DNA of 41,052 nucleotides from Noviherbaspirillum denitrificans (GTDB lineage Bacteria > Pseudomonadota > Gammaproteobacteria > Burkholderiales > Burkholderiaceae_D). A model generated the notes under the pieces. It saw nothing but the letters and a program-made list of their open reading frames with translations. It made no database searches and was not told where the DNA came from. A program made the translations under genes and the position numbers. The first letter of the stretch is position 1, and every line of letters starts with the position of its first letter. This document shows positions 1 to 8,814 of the stretch, piece by piece. The DNA lies in NCBI RefSeq assembly GCF_002211445.1, contig NZ_LSTO01000001.1:753481-794532 (forward strand), read 5' to 3'.

Positions 1-1
1 C

Positions 2-976
2 GCGACCGAAAACGCGACCATCGGCATGGGCGGGCCGGCGATGATCGAAGGCGGCGGGCTGGGCGTGTTCGAGCCGGAACAGGTGGGCCCGGTGAGCATG
101 CAGGCGCCGAACGGCGTGATCGATATCGTGGTGAAGGACGAGGCCGAAGCGGTGCGCGTGGCGAAGCAGTACCTGTCCTATTTCCAGGGTCCGCTGGCGC
201 AATGGGAATGCGCGGACCAGCGCGAACTGCGCCGGCTGGTGCCGGAAAACCGGCTGCGTTCCTACGATGTGCGCACGGTGATCGATGCCATCGCCGATAC
301 CGGTTCCGTGCTGGAACTGCGCCGCAGCTTCGGCACCGGCATCATTACCGCACTGGTGCGCATCGAGGGCCGGCCCTTCGGCCTGATGGCGAACAATCCG
401 ATGCATCTCGGCGGCGCGATCGATACGGATGCGGCAGACAAGGCGGCGCGCTTCATGCAGCTGTGCGATGCCTTCGACCTGCCCATCCTGTCGCTGTGCG
501 ACACGCCGGGATTCATGGTCGGGCCGGATGCCGAGAAGACCGCGATGGTGCGGCATGTGTCGCGCATGTTCGTCACTGCCGGCAGCATCAGTGTGCCCTT
601 CTTCACCGTGGTGCTGCGCAAGGGCTACGGGCTGGGCGCGCAGGCGATGGCGGGCGGCAGCTTCCATGCGCCCCTCTTCACCGTCGCCTGGCCGAGCGGC
701 GAATTCGGCGCGATGGGACTGGAAGGAGCGGTGCGGCTCGGCTACCGCAAGGAATTGGAAGCGATCGAGGACCCGGTGCAGCGCGCCGAGATGTTCAACA
801 AGATGGTGGCCGAGTCCTACCAGAAGGGCAAGGCGATCAACATGGCGTCTTTCCTCGAGATCGACGATGTGATCGATCCGGCCGAGACACGGCGCTGGGT
901 GGTGCGCGGGTTGCGTTCGGCGCCACCGGTCGCGCCGCGCAGCGGCAAGAAACGTCCCTGCATCGATACCTGGTGA
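2..976 (+). CDS. Acyl-CoA carboxylase, carboxyltransferase domain (5' partial)
   Basis: This is the C-terminal part of a biotin-dependent acyl-CoA carboxylase carboxyltransferase, which moves CO2 from carboxybiotin to an acyl-CoA. The frame is open from base 2, before any start codon, so the gene begins outside the window. The first visible residues [21 protein letters not shown] are the glycine-rich crotonase-fold segment typical of the family. Further on come CDTPGFMVG and the [12 protein letters not shown] segment, which are acyl-CoA and oxyanion-hole regions. The C-terminus ends [10 protein letters not shown]. In some beta- and alphaproteobacteria this kind of tail belongs to long single-chain enzymes that also carry biotin carboxylase and biotin carrier domains, but that part would lie off the window. 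The substrate (acetyl-, propionyl- or another CoA) cannot be told. The stop codon overlaps the next start by one base (TGATG), so the two genes are translationally coupled. Confidence 0.9.
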   Translation, partial: ATENATIGMGGPAMIEGGGLGVFEPEQVGPVSMQAPNGVIDIVVKDEAEAVRVAKQYLSYFQGPLAQWECADQRELRRLVPENRLRSYDVRTVIDAIADTGSVLELRRSFGTGIITALVRIEGRPFGLMANNPMHLGGAIDTDAADKAARFMQLCDAFDLPILSLCDTPGFMVGPDAEKTAMVRHVSRMFVTAGSISVPFFTVVLRKGYGLGAQAMAGGSFHAPLFTVAWPSGEFGAMGLEGAVRLGYRKELEAIEDPVQRAEMFNKMVAESYQKGKAINMASFLEIDDVIDPAETRRWVVRGLRSAPPVAPRSGKKRPCIDTW

Positions 977-1536
977 TGAAGACGCGCAACAGGCTGCCCC
1001 GAAAATTCTATGCGCGTGCGACCGAGGAAGTCGCGCGCGATCTGCTGGGCAAGCACCTGGTGCATGTGGACGGTGGCATCGAACGCCGTGCGCGCATCGT
1101 CGAGGTCGAAGCCTACATCGGTGCGCACGACCTGGCGTCGCATTCGTCGAAGGGCGTCACGCCGCGCACCTCGATCATGTACGGCCCGCCCGGCCACGCC
1201 TATGTCTACCTGATCTACGGCATGCATCACTGCATGAACGTGGTGACGGAACCGGAAGGCAATGGCGCCGCCGTGCTGCTGCGCGCGGTCGAACCCGTTG
1301 CGAACATCGAGGGCAATACGCGCGGTCCGGGCCTGCTCTGCCGCGCGCTGGGCATCGACAAGCGGTTCAATGGACACGATCTCCTGAGCGAGGATTTCTA
1401 CATCGCCGCGCCCCCGCGCGAAGAAGCATTTTCCATCGTCACCCGCCCGCGCATTGGCGTCGCCTATGCGGGAGCATGGGCGGAGGCGCCGCTGCGCTTC
1501 TACATCGAGGGGAACGGGTTCGTGTCGAAGAAGTGA
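976..1536 (+). CDS. mpg: 3-methyladenine DNA glycosylase (AAG/MPG family)
   Basis: This 186-residue protein matches the small bacterial AAG/MPG family. The family excises alkylated purines such as 3-methyladenine and hypoxanthine in the first step of base excision repair. Visible family marks are LPRKFYAR near the N-terminus, [21 protein letters not shown] (containing the catalytic Glu region), the tyrosine-rich [18 protein letters not shown] and [13 protein letters not shown]. The length is normal. I took the ATG at 976 because its A is the last base of the upstream TGA and the family consensus starts right there. A longer open frame upstream is only the shadow of the carboxylase gene. The neighbour is unrelated in function, so co-transcription is probably positional. 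Confidence 0.93.
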   Translation: MKTRNRLPRKFYARATEEVARDLLGKHLVHVDGGIERRARIVEVEAYIGAHDLASHSSKGVTPRTSIMYGPPGHAYVYLIYGMHHCMNVVTEPEGNGAAVLLRAVEPVANIEGNTRGPGLLCRALGIDKRFNGHDLLSEDFYIAAPPREEAFSIVTRPRIGVAYAGAWAEAPLRFYIEGNGFVSKK

Positions 1537-1541
1537 CAGGC

Positions 1542-2759
1542 TTACGCCGTCTCGCAGCAGTCCGCTGCCTGCCCAAGGTACTCGGTGACCCAATACGCCA
1601 GTGCGAGCGCGGGGAACGCCATGCCGACCAGCAGCGCCGCCGTCCAGCCGTAACTTGCAAACACCCAGGCACCCAGCGCCGAACCAAGCGCGCCGCCTGC
1701 GAAGAACAACGCGAAATAGATGCCGTTCAACCGGCTGCGCGCTTCGGCGCCGAGGGAAAAAATCGCACGCTGCCCGAGCACCAGGTTCGCCGCCACACCC
1801 ATGTCGAGCAGGATGGATGCGATCACCAGCAGCGCCAGGGCGATGGTCCGTGACTCGGGCGCGATCATGGGCAGGGCGAAGCCGGCGATGCCGAGGACAA
1901 GCGCGGCAGCTGTAGCAGGCAAGGTATGGCCGCTGTCGGCGAGGCGCCCGGCGACGGGTGATGCGACTGCGCCCGCCATGCCGACCAGCGCGAAGATAGC
2001 GATGCCGGTTTGGGACAGGTGGAACTCCGGCCCCGCAAGCATCAACGGCACAACCGTCCAGAACAGGCTGAAGGCGCCGAACATGCCTGCATGGTAGACG
2101 GTGCGACGGCGCAGCACCGGCGTCGTTGCAAACAAGGTCCACAGCGAGCCGATCAGCACGGGATAGGACAGGCGCGAGGTCGGCACGCGCACAGGCAGCT
2201 TGCCGCGCAATACGAGCGCAAGCACGGCGATCATGAGCGCGGCACCGCCGAACACTGCATGCCAGCTGCTGAAATCCGCGATGAGGCTGGCCGCCGGCCG
2301 CGACAGCATGATGCCGATGAGCAGGCCGCTGACAACCTTGCCGACCGTCTGGCCTCGTGTCGATTCCTTCGACAGATGGGCAGCGAACGGCACCAGTATC
2401 TGCGCCGCGACTGAAGTGATGCCGATCGCCAGCGATGCCGCGAGGAACAGCCAGGCGCTGGAACTGACGGCGGCAATGGCCAGCGCGCCCGCCGCGAACA
2501 AGAGTGCGCCAACCACAAGGCGGCGGTTCTCCAGCAGGTCGCCGAGCGGCACCACGAACAGCAGGCCGAGGGTATAGCCGATTTGCGTGAGCGTTACCAC
2601 CAGGCCGGCCGCTTGCGGCGGCAGGCCGGTGGCTTCACTGATCGGGCCGACCAGCGTCTGGGCATAGTAGAGGTTCGCGACAATCAGGCCGGCGGCGATG
2701 GCAAGCAGCGACACCATGCCGGGGGAGATGTCCGGTTGGCTTTCGTGTTGGGTATTCAT
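1542..2759 (-). CDS. MFS transporter (AraJ/YnfM-like drug or sugar exporter type)
   Basis: This is a 405-residue inner-membrane protein with twelve predicted hydrophobic segments. It belongs to the major facilitator superfamily. The first helix region contains LIVANLYYAQTLVGPI, and the loop between helices 2 and 3 has PLGDLLENRR, a variant of the MFS GD(x)R(R/K) motif. The style resembles bacterial exporters of the AraJ/YnfM group, but the substrate is unknown. The ATG at 2759 is preceded by GAGGAAAACGC, a good ribosome binding site. It lies 67 bases after the stop of livF on the same strand, so it could be the last gene of the liv operon. It converges with mpg with only five bases between the stop codons. 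Confidence 0.85.
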   Translation of the reverse strand: MNTQHESQPDISPGMVSLLAIAAGLIVANLYYAQTLVGPISEATGLPPQAAGLVVTLTQIGYTLGLLFVVPLGDLLENRRLVVGALLFAAGALAIAAVSSSAWLFLAASLAIGITSVAAQILVPFAAHLSKESTRGQTVGKVVSGLLIGIMLSRPAASLIADFSSWHAVFGGAALMIAVLALVLRGKLPVRVPTSRLSYPVLIGSLWTLFATTPVLRRRTVYHAGMFGAFSLFWTVVPLMLAGPEFHLSQTGIAIFALVGMAGAVASPVAGRLADSGHTLPATAAALVLGIAGFALPMIAPESRTIALALLVIASILLDMGVAANLVLGQRAIFSLGAEARSRLNGIYFALFFAGGALGSALGAWVFASYGWTAALLVGMAFPALALAYWVTEYLGQAADCCETA

Positions 2760-2826
2760 GCGTTTTCCTCAGAAGATCAATGGTTTGGTGTGGCGAGCAG
2801 CCGAAACAGGTGCTTACTGCGCCCCA

Positions 2827-3531
2827 TCACACCGCGCAGTAACGCTCCTGGATCACCGGATCCCTGAGCAGCGCCGACGCGGAATCGGCGTGCACCACCT
2901 CCCCCTGGTCGAGGATGTACGCACGGTCGGAAATGCGCAGCGCGGCTTCAACGTTCTGCTCCACGAGCAGGATGGTCTTGCCTGCCTTCCTGAGCCGCGA
3001 GAACAGCTCGAACATCTCCTGCACGAGCAGCGGCATGATGCCTTCCGACGGCTCGTCGAGCAGGATCATGTCGGGGTCCGACGCGAGCGCCCGCGCGATC
3101 GCCAGCATCTGCTGCTCGCCGCCGGACATGGTCACTGCGGTCTGGTGCAGGCGTTCCTTCAGGCGCGGGAAGGTCTCGGCGATCTGCTCGACGACTTCCT
3201 TTTCCCGCGCGCGCTTGTCGGACGCGACGATACCGAGCCGGATGTTTTCCAGCACGCTCAGGCCCGGCACGATGCGCCGCTCTTCCGGCACGTAGGCAAG
3301 GCCGAGCCCGAAGCGCTTGTGCGCCGGCAATCCCAGCAAGTCCCGGTCCTTGAACCGGACGCTGCCGTTCGCCTTGCGCAGCAGGCCCATCACGGTCTTG
3401 ATGGTGGTCGTCTTGCCGGCGCCGTTGCGGCCGAGCAGGGAGACCACCTCGCCGCGTCTGACCTCGAGATTGATGCCCTGCAGGATGTGGCTGGAGCCGT
3501 ACCAGGCATTGAGATTTTGGATGGACAGCAT
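2827..3531 (-). CDS. livF: Branched-chain amino acid-type ABC transporter ATPase LivF
   Basis: This is the second ATP-binding subunit of a HAAT-family importer (234 residues). It carries Walker A GRNGAGKTTT, the ABC signature MSGGEQQML and Walker B MILLDEPSEG, followed by the LVEQN stretch typical of LivF. The frame is open up to 3564, but I chose the ATG at 3531. That ATG has AAGGAG eight bases upstream and gives the standard LivF N-terminus MLSIQNLNAWYG, while the longer form would overlap livG. LivF and LivG form the cytoplasmic motor under the LivH-LivM channel. HAAT systems also import aromatic acids, urea and other amides, so the family name does not fix the substrate. Confidence 0.93.
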   Translation of the reverse strand: MLSIQNLNAWYGSSHILQGINLEVRRGEVVSLLGRNGAGKTTTIKTVMGLLRKANGSVRFKDRDLLGLPAHKRFGLGLAYVPEERRIVPGLSVLENIRLGIVASDKRAREKEVVEQIAETFPRLKERLHQTAVTMSGGEQQMLAIARALASDPDMILLDEPSEGIMPLLVQEMFELFSRLRKAGKTILLVEQNVEAALRISDRAYILDQGEVVHADSASALLRDPVIQERYCAV

Positions 3532-3541
3532 GGTTCGCTCC

Positions 3542-4285
3542 TTAGTGTTGTCCGAGGTAGACACGCTTCACCTCATCGTTGTTGCGGATCTCGTCCGGTG
3601 TGCCGGCCGCAAGGAATTCGCCGTGATGCAGCACGACGAGGCGGTCGCTGATGCCCATCACCATCTTCATCTTGTGCTCGACCAGGATCACCGTCCTGTC
3701 GGCGACGAGCCTGACGATGAGGTCCATCATGGCGCTGGTTTCTTCCGGGCTCATGCCTGCGGTCGGTTCGTCCATCAGCAGCAGCTTCGGGTCGCCGGCG
3801 AGCGCGACCGCGATTTCCAGCGCGCGTTGCTGCCCGTGCGCGAGTTCCTTCGCGAGCCTGGCGGCATGCCGTTCAAGGCCCACCATTTGCAGCAGGGAAT
3901 GCGCCTTGTCTTCCAGTCCCAGTCGGCTGCGCGGGCTCCAGAAGTTGAAGCGCGAACAATGGGCCTGCAGTGCGATGCGTACGTTTTCGAGGACGGTGAA
4001 GGCCGGGAAGATGTTCGTGATCTGGAACGACTTCGATATCCCGATGCGCGGATACACATGCGGCTTGAGTCCGGTGATGTCGGCATCGCCGAAGACCACG
4101 CGCCCTTCCGACGGCGGAAACGCGCCCGACAGGATGTTGAAGAAGGTGCTCTTCCCTGCCCCGTTGGGTCCGATGATCGATGTCAGCTTGCCCTTTTCGA
4201 AGCCGACCGACACATTCTTCAGGGCCGTGAAGCCGCCGAAGCGACGGGTGACGGCTTCCGTGCGGATGATGATTTCACCGGACAT
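3542..4285 (-). CDS. livG: Branched-chain amino acid-type ABC transporter ATPase LivG
   Basis: This is the first ATP-binding subunit (247 residues). Walker A is GPNGAGKST, the signature region reads LAHGQQRALEIA and Walker B is LLLMDEPTAG followed by MSPEE. The start ATG at 4285 follows GGAGAAATGCC and gives the N-terminus MSGEIIIRTEAVTRRFGG. An upstream in-frame ATG at 4360 would add a serine-rich stretch that is only the shadow of livM coding DNA. The gene overlaps the end of livM by 11 bases, which suggests coupled translation. It should pair with LivF to drive uptake through LivHM. Confidence 0.94.
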   Translation of the reverse strand: MSGEIIIRTEAVTRRFGGFTALKNVSVGFEKGKLTSIIGPNGAGKSTFFNILSGAFPPSEGRVVFGDADITGLKPHVYPRIGISKSFQITNIFPAFTVLENVRIALQAHCSRFNFWSPRSRLGLEDKAHSLLQMVGLERHAARLAKELAHGQQRALEIAVALAGDPKLLLMDEPTAGMSPEETSAMMDLIVRLVADRTVILVEHKMKMVMGISDRLVVLHHGEFLAAGTPDEIRNNDEVKRVYLGQH

Positions 4286-5255
4286 GGCATTTCTCCAGGA
4301 TGGTTCCCCAGACACCCTTCGGGAAGAAGAGGACGAAGATGATGAAGACGGCGCCGACATAGATCTGCCAGTGCTCGGTCCACAGCGAGAAGGTGTCCTG
4401 CACCAGGAGGAACAGTGCCGCGCCGATGAAGGGGCCGAAGAACGTGCCCATCCCGCCGAGCAGGCAGATCATCACGACCAGGCCGGACATTTCATAGTGC
4501 AGCGTTTCGATCGCCACGCTGGACAGGTGGATGGCATTGAGCGCGCCGGCCAGGCCGCAGATCGCACCGGACAGCACGAAGACGGCGAGCTTGGTCTGTT
4601 CGACGTTGTACCCGCATGCCCGCGTGCGCGCCTCGTTCTCGCGTATCGCTTCCACCACGGCCCCAAAGGGTGAATCGAGCAGGCGTGACAGCAGGAGCAG
4701 GACGAGCGCGGCGAAACCCAGGAAGAAGTAGTAGCGATTGGCCGGGTTCAGCAGGTCCACGTTTGCGCCGAACAGCGTCACCTGCGCCACGTTGACCCCG
4801 CGCAGGCCGTTCTCGCCGCCGGAAAGCGGAAACTGGTAGACGAGAAAGTACACGCACTGCGACAGCGCCAGCGTGACCATCGCGAAGTAGATGCCCCGCG
4901 TGCGGATCGCAAGCGCGCCGATGATGGCTGCGGCGAGCGCGGCTGCCACCACGGCCGCCGGGATCGCGATCCACCACGGCGCCCATCCTTGCGACACCAG
5001 GATGCCGGCGGTGTAGGCGCCCATCCCAAGGAATGCGGCATGCCCGAACGAAAGCATCCCCATGTAGCCGAAGAGCAGGTTGAAGCCGACCGCATACAGG
5101 CCGTAGACCAGGATATTGATCGCCACCGACTGGTTCGGCACGATCCAGGGAAAGACCAGCAGCAGGAGCACGACCGAGACCGCGCGGTGCGCGCGTATCC
5201 ACTGGACGGGTGCCGGGCGCGACGGCGTGGCGAGAAGTTGGACTTGAGTATTCAT
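4275..5255 (-). CDS. livM: Branched-chain amino acid-type ABC transporter permease LivM
   Basis: This is a 326-residue inner-membrane permease with about eight to ten hydrophobic segments. The conserved HAAT permease segment reads GYMGMLSFGHAAFLGMGAYT (about residues 63-82), and the EAIRENEARTRACGY loop is the usual cytoplasmic coupling region. The C-terminus ends in FFPKGVWGT, a LivM hallmark. It begins four bases after the livH stop. The N-terminal extension before the first helix (about 25 residues, polar) is normal for LivM. Confidence 0.93.
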   Translation of the reverse strand: MNTQVQLLATPSRPAPVQWIRAHRAVSVVLLLLVFPWIVPNQSVAINILVYGLYAVGFNLLFGYMGMLSFGHAAFLGMGAYTAGILVSQGWAPWWIAIPAAVVAAALAAAIIGALAIRTRGIYFAMVTLALSQCVYFLVYQFPLSGGENGLRGVNVAQVTLFGANVDLLNPANRYYFFLGFAALVLLLLSRLLDSPFGAVVEAIRENEARTRACGYNVEQTKLAVFVLSGAICGLAGALNAIHLSSVAIETLHYEMSGLVVMICLLGGMGTFFGPFIGAALFLLVQDTFSLWTEHWQIYVGAVFIIFVLFFPKGVWGTILEKCHVR

Positions 5256-5259
5256 GGCA

Positions 5260-6144
5260 TCAGCTCAGCAGGCCGGAACGGCCGAAGAGTCCCTGGGGAC
5301 GGATGAGAAGGACGAGTGCCATGATGACGAACATGGACACTTTCGCGGCTTCGGGATAAAAAAGGGCGGCAAGGCTTTCGGCGACGCCCACCAGGATGCC
5401 GGCTGCGATCGCTCCCGGCAGCGAACCCATGCCGCCGACCACGGTGACGACGAAGGCAACCGTCAGCACCGTCCCGCCCATTTCCGGACTGATGCCCTGC
5501 AGCGGCGCCGAAAGCATGCCAGCCAGTCCGGCGATGGCCGTTCCCGCACCGAATACCGCGAGCCATACCTTGGAGACATCGACACCGAGGATTTGCACGA
5601 TCTGCGGATCGCGCGCGCCGGCACGGATGATCAGGCCGAACGAGGTCTTTTCGATGAAGAACCAGAGCACCGCCAGCACCGCCGCAGTCACTGCGATGAC
5701 AAACAGCCGGTATGCGGGGAAATAGCCGATGCCGATATCCACCGCCCCCTGCAACACTTCTGGCGTTTCCATCGGCAGCCCTTGCTTGCCGAATACGATG
5801 CGCACCAGTTCGACGAGGACGTAAGCCAGGCCGAAGGTCAGCAGCAACGGGTAGTCGATGCCGCGGCCGTACAGGCGCCGCACCAGGAAGCGCTCGACGG
5901 CCATGCCCAGCGCGGCGGTGGCGAGCGGCGTGGCGACCAGTCCGATCCAGAAGCTGCCGGAATACTGGTACACCGAGTAACCGGCATACGCGCCCAGCAT
6001 GAAGAACGCGCCGTGCGCGAAGTTGACGATGGTCAGCATCCCGAAAATCAGGGACAGCCCGACCGCCAGCAAGACATAGACAGCGCCCAGCGCCAGCCCG
6101 GTAAAGAGCTGCAACGCGAAGAGCTGCGGCGTGATTGCATCCAT
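5260..6144 (-). CDS. livH: Branched-chain amino acid-type ABC transporter permease LivH
   Basis: This is a 294-residue permease with multiple membrane spans. Family marks are GLALGAVYVLLAVGLSLIFGM at the N-terminus, NFAHGAFFMLGAY and the GGMGSLPGAI segment near the end. The frame stays open to 6324, but the ATG at 6144 has GAGGAGA upstream and gives the family N-terminus MDAITPQLFALQLFTG. The longer version is shadow sequence from livK. LivH and LivM form the heterodimeric channel. Confidence 0.94.
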   Translation of the reverse strand: MDAITPQLFALQLFTGLALGAVYVLLAVGLSLIFGMLTIVNFAHGAFFMLGAYAGYSVYQYSGSFWIGLVATPLATAALGMAVERFLVRRLYGRGIDYPLLLTFGLAYVLVELVRIVFGKQGLPMETPEVLQGAVDIGIGYFPAYRLFVIAVTAAVLAVLWFFIEKTSFGLIIRAGARDPQIVQILGVDVSKVWLAVFGAGTAIAGLAGMLSAPLQGISPEMGGTVLTVAFVVTVVGGMGSLPGAIAAGILVGVAESLAALFYPEAAKVSMFVIMALVLLIRPQGLFGRSGLLS

Positions 6145-6173
6145 GATGATGTCTCCTCGTGAATGGAAGGTCT

Positions 6174-7388
6174 TCAGGACGCGTAGCCGAGTTCGCTGCA
6201 GCTGCGCAGCAAACCATCGGAGCCGGGCACGACGTAGGGAACCTTGAAGACATCGAAGGGATTGCGGGATTCCTTCGACTTCGATTCGATGATCAGCACC
6301 GACTGCACCGACTGGTGGTCGCAAGCGCGGTAAAACTGCGGGCCCTTGTAGGTGTCGTACTTGAGGCCGGTCAGCGTGTCGATCACCTTTTCGGTGTCGG
6401 TCGTGCCGGCGTTCTTGACGGCGAGCAGCAGGGACTTCACCGCCGAATACGCCATCGAGCCGTAATCGGACGGGTAGCTGCCGTCATGTGTGGACTTGTA
6501 CTGCTCGTTGAAGCGCTTGGCGCTCGGCACCTGCGATTCGATTTCCCAGTAATACGAGGTGCCGCCGATGACGCCTTCGTAGACGGCGGGGCCGGCTGCG
6601 ACGCGCGAGGTGTAGGTGAGGACTGGCGTGACGAACTTCATCGACTTCTTCATGCCGAAGTCGTTCGCCTGCTTGATCGAGATCTGGTTGTCGCGGCCGA
6701 AGTTGTTGAAGACGATCACGTCCGGCTTGAGCGACTGCAGGCGCGGCAGGAACGTCGAGTAGTCGGTCGCGCCGAGCGGATGCTTGAGTTCGCCGACAAT
6801 TTCTGCGCCGACCTCCTTGGCGACACGGGTGAAGCCGCGCGTCATTTCATGGCCGTAGGCGTAGTCGGCGGTCAGGAACGCAATCCGCATTCCTTTCTTG
6901 AACGCGTACTTGCCCACTGCCTGGGTGGTCATGTGCGGATTCAGCGCTTCGTGGAAGGTATAGCGCGAGAAATCGGCCGGCTCGTTGATCGCGTCCGACT
7001 GGCTGATCGAAATGTAGATGGTCTTGCGCTGCTTGGTGACGTTGTTGATGGCCAGCTGCGTCGCTGCCGAGAGACCGCCGACGATGAAATTCACCTTGTC
7101 CTTTTCGATCAGTTCGAGCGCGCGCGTCGCCGCTTCGCCCGGGTTCAGGCGGTCGTCACGCACCAGCAGCTCGGCCTTGCGGCCGTTCAGTCCGCCCGCA
7201 TCGTTGAATTCCTTCACCGCGAGTTCGGCGTTCCTGACCTGGTCCTTGGCCTCGGCACCATACGGGCCGGTCAGCGGCACCGGCAGGCCGATACGAATCG
7301 GCTGCGCGGTTTGCGCGAAGGCAGCAGGCGCGCCTGCGGCGAAGGCGAATGCCGCTGCGGCGCCAAGCAAGAGGACGGGGTTCTTCAT
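6174..7388 (-). CDS. livK: ABC transporter periplasmic substrate-binding protein (LivK type)
   Basis: This 404-residue protein starts with a Sec signal peptide (MKNPVLLLGAAAAFAFAAG, cleavage likely after AFA around residue 25). It continues with IRIGLPVPLTGPYGAEAKDQ, the start of the periplasmic binding protein type I (Leu/Ile/Val-binding) fold. It captures the ligand for LivHMGF. The operon order K-H-M-G-F puts it promoter-proximal, as is usual for the most abundant component. The ATG is preceded by AAGGAGACAACC. The gene is divergent from a TetR regulator and near aromatic-type oxygenase genes, so an aromatic or heterocyclic ligand is as plausible as an amino acid. That is inference. Confidence 0.92.
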   Translation of the reverse strand: MKNPVLLLGAAAAFAFAAGAPAAFAQTAQPIRIGLPVPLTGPYGAEAKDQVRNAELAVKEFNDAGGLNGRKAELLVRDDRLNPGEAATRALELIEKDKVNFIVGGLSAATQLAINNVTKQRKTIYISISQSDAINEPADFSRYTFHEALNPHMTTQAVGKYAFKKGMRIAFLTADYAYGHEMTRGFTRVAKEVGAEIVGELKHPLGATDYSTFLPRLQSLKPDVIVFNNFGRDNQISIKQANDFGMKKSMKFVTPVLTYTSRVAAGPAVYEGVIGGTSYYWEIESQVPSAKRFNEQYKSTHDGSYPSDYGSMAYSAVKSLLLAVKNAGTTDTEKVIDTLTGLKYDTYKGPQFYRACDHQSVQSVLIIESKSKESRNPFDVFKVPYVVPGSDGLLRSCSELGYAS

Positions 7389-7482
7389 GGTTGTCTCCTT
7401 TTCGGAAGTTGAACGCGGCTTTCCGGGCCGCGTATTGGAAATGCTTAATGATCGTGTGATAAATATTCGGATACGACTTCTT

Positions 7483-7500
7483 ATTTGTCAAGTGATAAAT
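7483..7500. promoter_or_regulatory. Candidate TetR operator between livK and tetR
   Basis: The sequence ATTTGTCA-AG-TGATAAAT is an 18-bp inverted repeat with one mismatch between the eight-base arms. It lies in the 181-bp divergent gap between livK and the TetR gene, 70 bases before the regulator start. A second copy of the right arm (GTGATAAAT, 7456-7464) lies 36 bases away with a poorer left arm. A related palindrome at 8287-8304 precedes the VOC gene. Shared sites at both ends of the regulator gene suggest that it is their binding protein. The role is inferred from position and symmetry only. Confidence 0.5.
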
Positions 7501-7569
7501 TGAGGGTTATACTGCATGCATGGGTAATACGCTACCTGGCGCATAACTGGATTTCAGCAAGGAAATACG

Positions 7570-8238
7570 ATGAAGAAAAAGACCGCGGAAACAGCCGCCC
7601 CGGCCCCGGCACGCCGGCTCAACCCCGAGGAGCGCGAGGAGCAGATCGTGCAAAAGGCGATCCGCTATTTCGCGGCGCACGGTTTTTCCGCCAGCACGCG
7701 TGAGCTCGCCAAGGAAATCGGCGTCACCCAGCCCTTGCTCTACCGCTACTTTCCCAGCAAGGAGGCATTGGTCGACCGCGTGTTCGACGAAGTCTATTTG
7801 TCACGCTGGAATCCGGACTGGGAAGACTGGCTGAAGGACCGCTCGCTACCCTTGAAGCAGCGCATGTTCCTGTATTACAAGGACTACGCCAGGATCATCC
7901 TGAAGAACGAGTGGATCCGGATCTTCATCTTCGCCGGCCTGACGCGGGAAGGCATCAACAACCGCTACCTGACGCGGATGCGCGAAAAGATCTTCGACCT
8001 CGTGCTGCAGGAATTGCGGCATGAATTCGGCATCGCCACGCCAACGCCGGAACAGAACGAACTGGAAGTCGAACTCGTCTGGTCCCTGCACGCGAGCATT
8101 TTCTATATCGGCGTCCGGAAGTGGGTGTACGGCTTGCCGGTACCGAAAGACATCGATGCGCTGATTGAACTCAAGGTTGCCTCGTTCCTGGACGGTGCCC
8201 CCGTCACGATGCGCGCCATGCGCAAACAATCCACCTGA
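7570..8238 (+). CDS. TetR/AcrR family transcriptional regulator
   Basis: This is a 222-residue regulator. Residues about 20-65 form the TetR helix-turn-helix: EEQIVQKAIRYFAAHGFSAS, then TRELAKEIGVTQPLLYRYF, with the family's YRYFPSKEAL segment. The C-terminal ligand domain is all-helical and not informative. The ATG at 7570 follows AAGGAAATACG. Proteins of this subfamily usually repress neighbouring uptake or catabolic genes until a small ligand binds. Here it sits between the divergent liv operon and the VOC-monooxygenase-hemerythrin genes, with similar palindromes on both sides, so it likely controls both. Confidence 0.88.
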   Translation: MKKKTAETAAPAPARRLNPEEREEQIVQKAIRYFAAHGFSASTRELAKEIGVTQPLLYRYFPSKEALVDRVFDEVYLSRWNPDWEDWLKDRSLPLKQRMFLYYKDYARIILKNEWIRIFIFAGLTREGINNRYLTRMREKIFDLVLQELRHEFGIATPTPEQNELEVELVWSLHASIFYIGVRKWVYGLPVPKDIDALIELKVASFLDGAPVTMRAMRKQST

Positions 8239-8286
8239 ATTAATGATCGACAGCCTGCTCCGGCAGGCGTCAATTTTCGCCTTGCT

Positions 8287-8304
8287 ATTTATCGTTCGAT
8301 AATC
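8287..8304. promoter_or_regulatory. Candidate TetR operator upstream of the VOC-monooxygenase operon
   Basis: The sequence ATTTATCG-TT-CGATAATC contains a perfect six-base inverted repeat (TTATCG/CGATAA) with a two-base centre. It lies 38 bases before the VOC gene start in the 103-bp gap after tetR. It has the same layout as the palindrome at 7483-7500 (TTTRTCR-NN-YGATAA). This supports a common regulator for the liv and oxygenase operons. Confidence 0.5.
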
Positions 8305-8341
8305 TATATTCGCCTTACGGCGCAACCATCGGGAGACTGGC

Positions 8342-8803
8342 ATGACCATACGCAAGCTCGGGCATTATTCGATCCGCACCGCAGACCTTGAGAGTTCGAG
8401 GCACTTCTACACCGACGTCCTCGGCTTGACGGAAGGCTTCCGCCCGCCCTTTCCCTTTCCGGGGATCTGGCTCTACCTGCCCGGGGACCAGAGCGACTAC
8501 GGGGTCGTCCACATCATCGGCATCGATCCCCACGACCAGCAAGGCCTGGTCGATTACCTTGGCGACCGCGATCCCGCCTCCCTGGCAGGCACCGGCACCC
8601 TGGACCACGTCGCCTTCATGGCGACCGGCCTGCGCGGCATGCACAAGAAACTGGCCGAACTGAAGTTGCCGTTCACTGAAAGAACCGTGCCCTCGCTTGG
8701 CCTGCACCAGGTGTTCCTGACCGATCCGAGCGGCGTCACCGTCGAATTGAACTATCCGGCCGAAGAGGCCCAGAGCCTGGCCGTGGCCGGCACAACCCAC
8801 TGA
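8342..8803 (+). CDS. VOC-superfamily protein (glyoxalase/extradiol dioxygenase fold)
   Basis: This is a 153-residue single-domain vicinal-oxygen-chelate protein with two beta-alpha-beta-beta-beta modules. The first starts IRKLGHYSIRTADLESSRHFY and DVLGLTEGF. The second contains LDHVAFMATGL and ends DPSGVTVELNYP. Candidate metal ligands are His8 of the GHYSI strand, the His of LDHVAF and the Glu of VELNY, the usual His-His-Glu pattern. The start has GGGAGACTGGC upstream. It stands 11 bases before a flavin monooxygenase gene. A ring-cleavage or isomerase step after hydroxylation is therefore plausible, but VOC proteins are too diverse for a firm reaction. Confidence 0.85.
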   Translation: MTIRKLGHYSIRTADLESSRHFYTDVLGLTEGFRPPFPFPGIWLYLPGDQSDYGVVHIIGIDPHDQQGLVDYLGDRDPASLAGTGTLDHVAFMATGLRGMHKKLAELKLPFTERTVPSLGLHQVFLTDPSGVTVELNYPAEEAQSLAVAGTTH

Positions 8804-8814
8804 AGGAGACACAC

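Noticed and set aside
817-2142. Long antisense open frames such as 817-2142 (minus) and many others opposite real genes.
   Set aside because: They are products of high GC at third positions, have no family features or ribosome binding sites, and lie opposite well-recognised genes.
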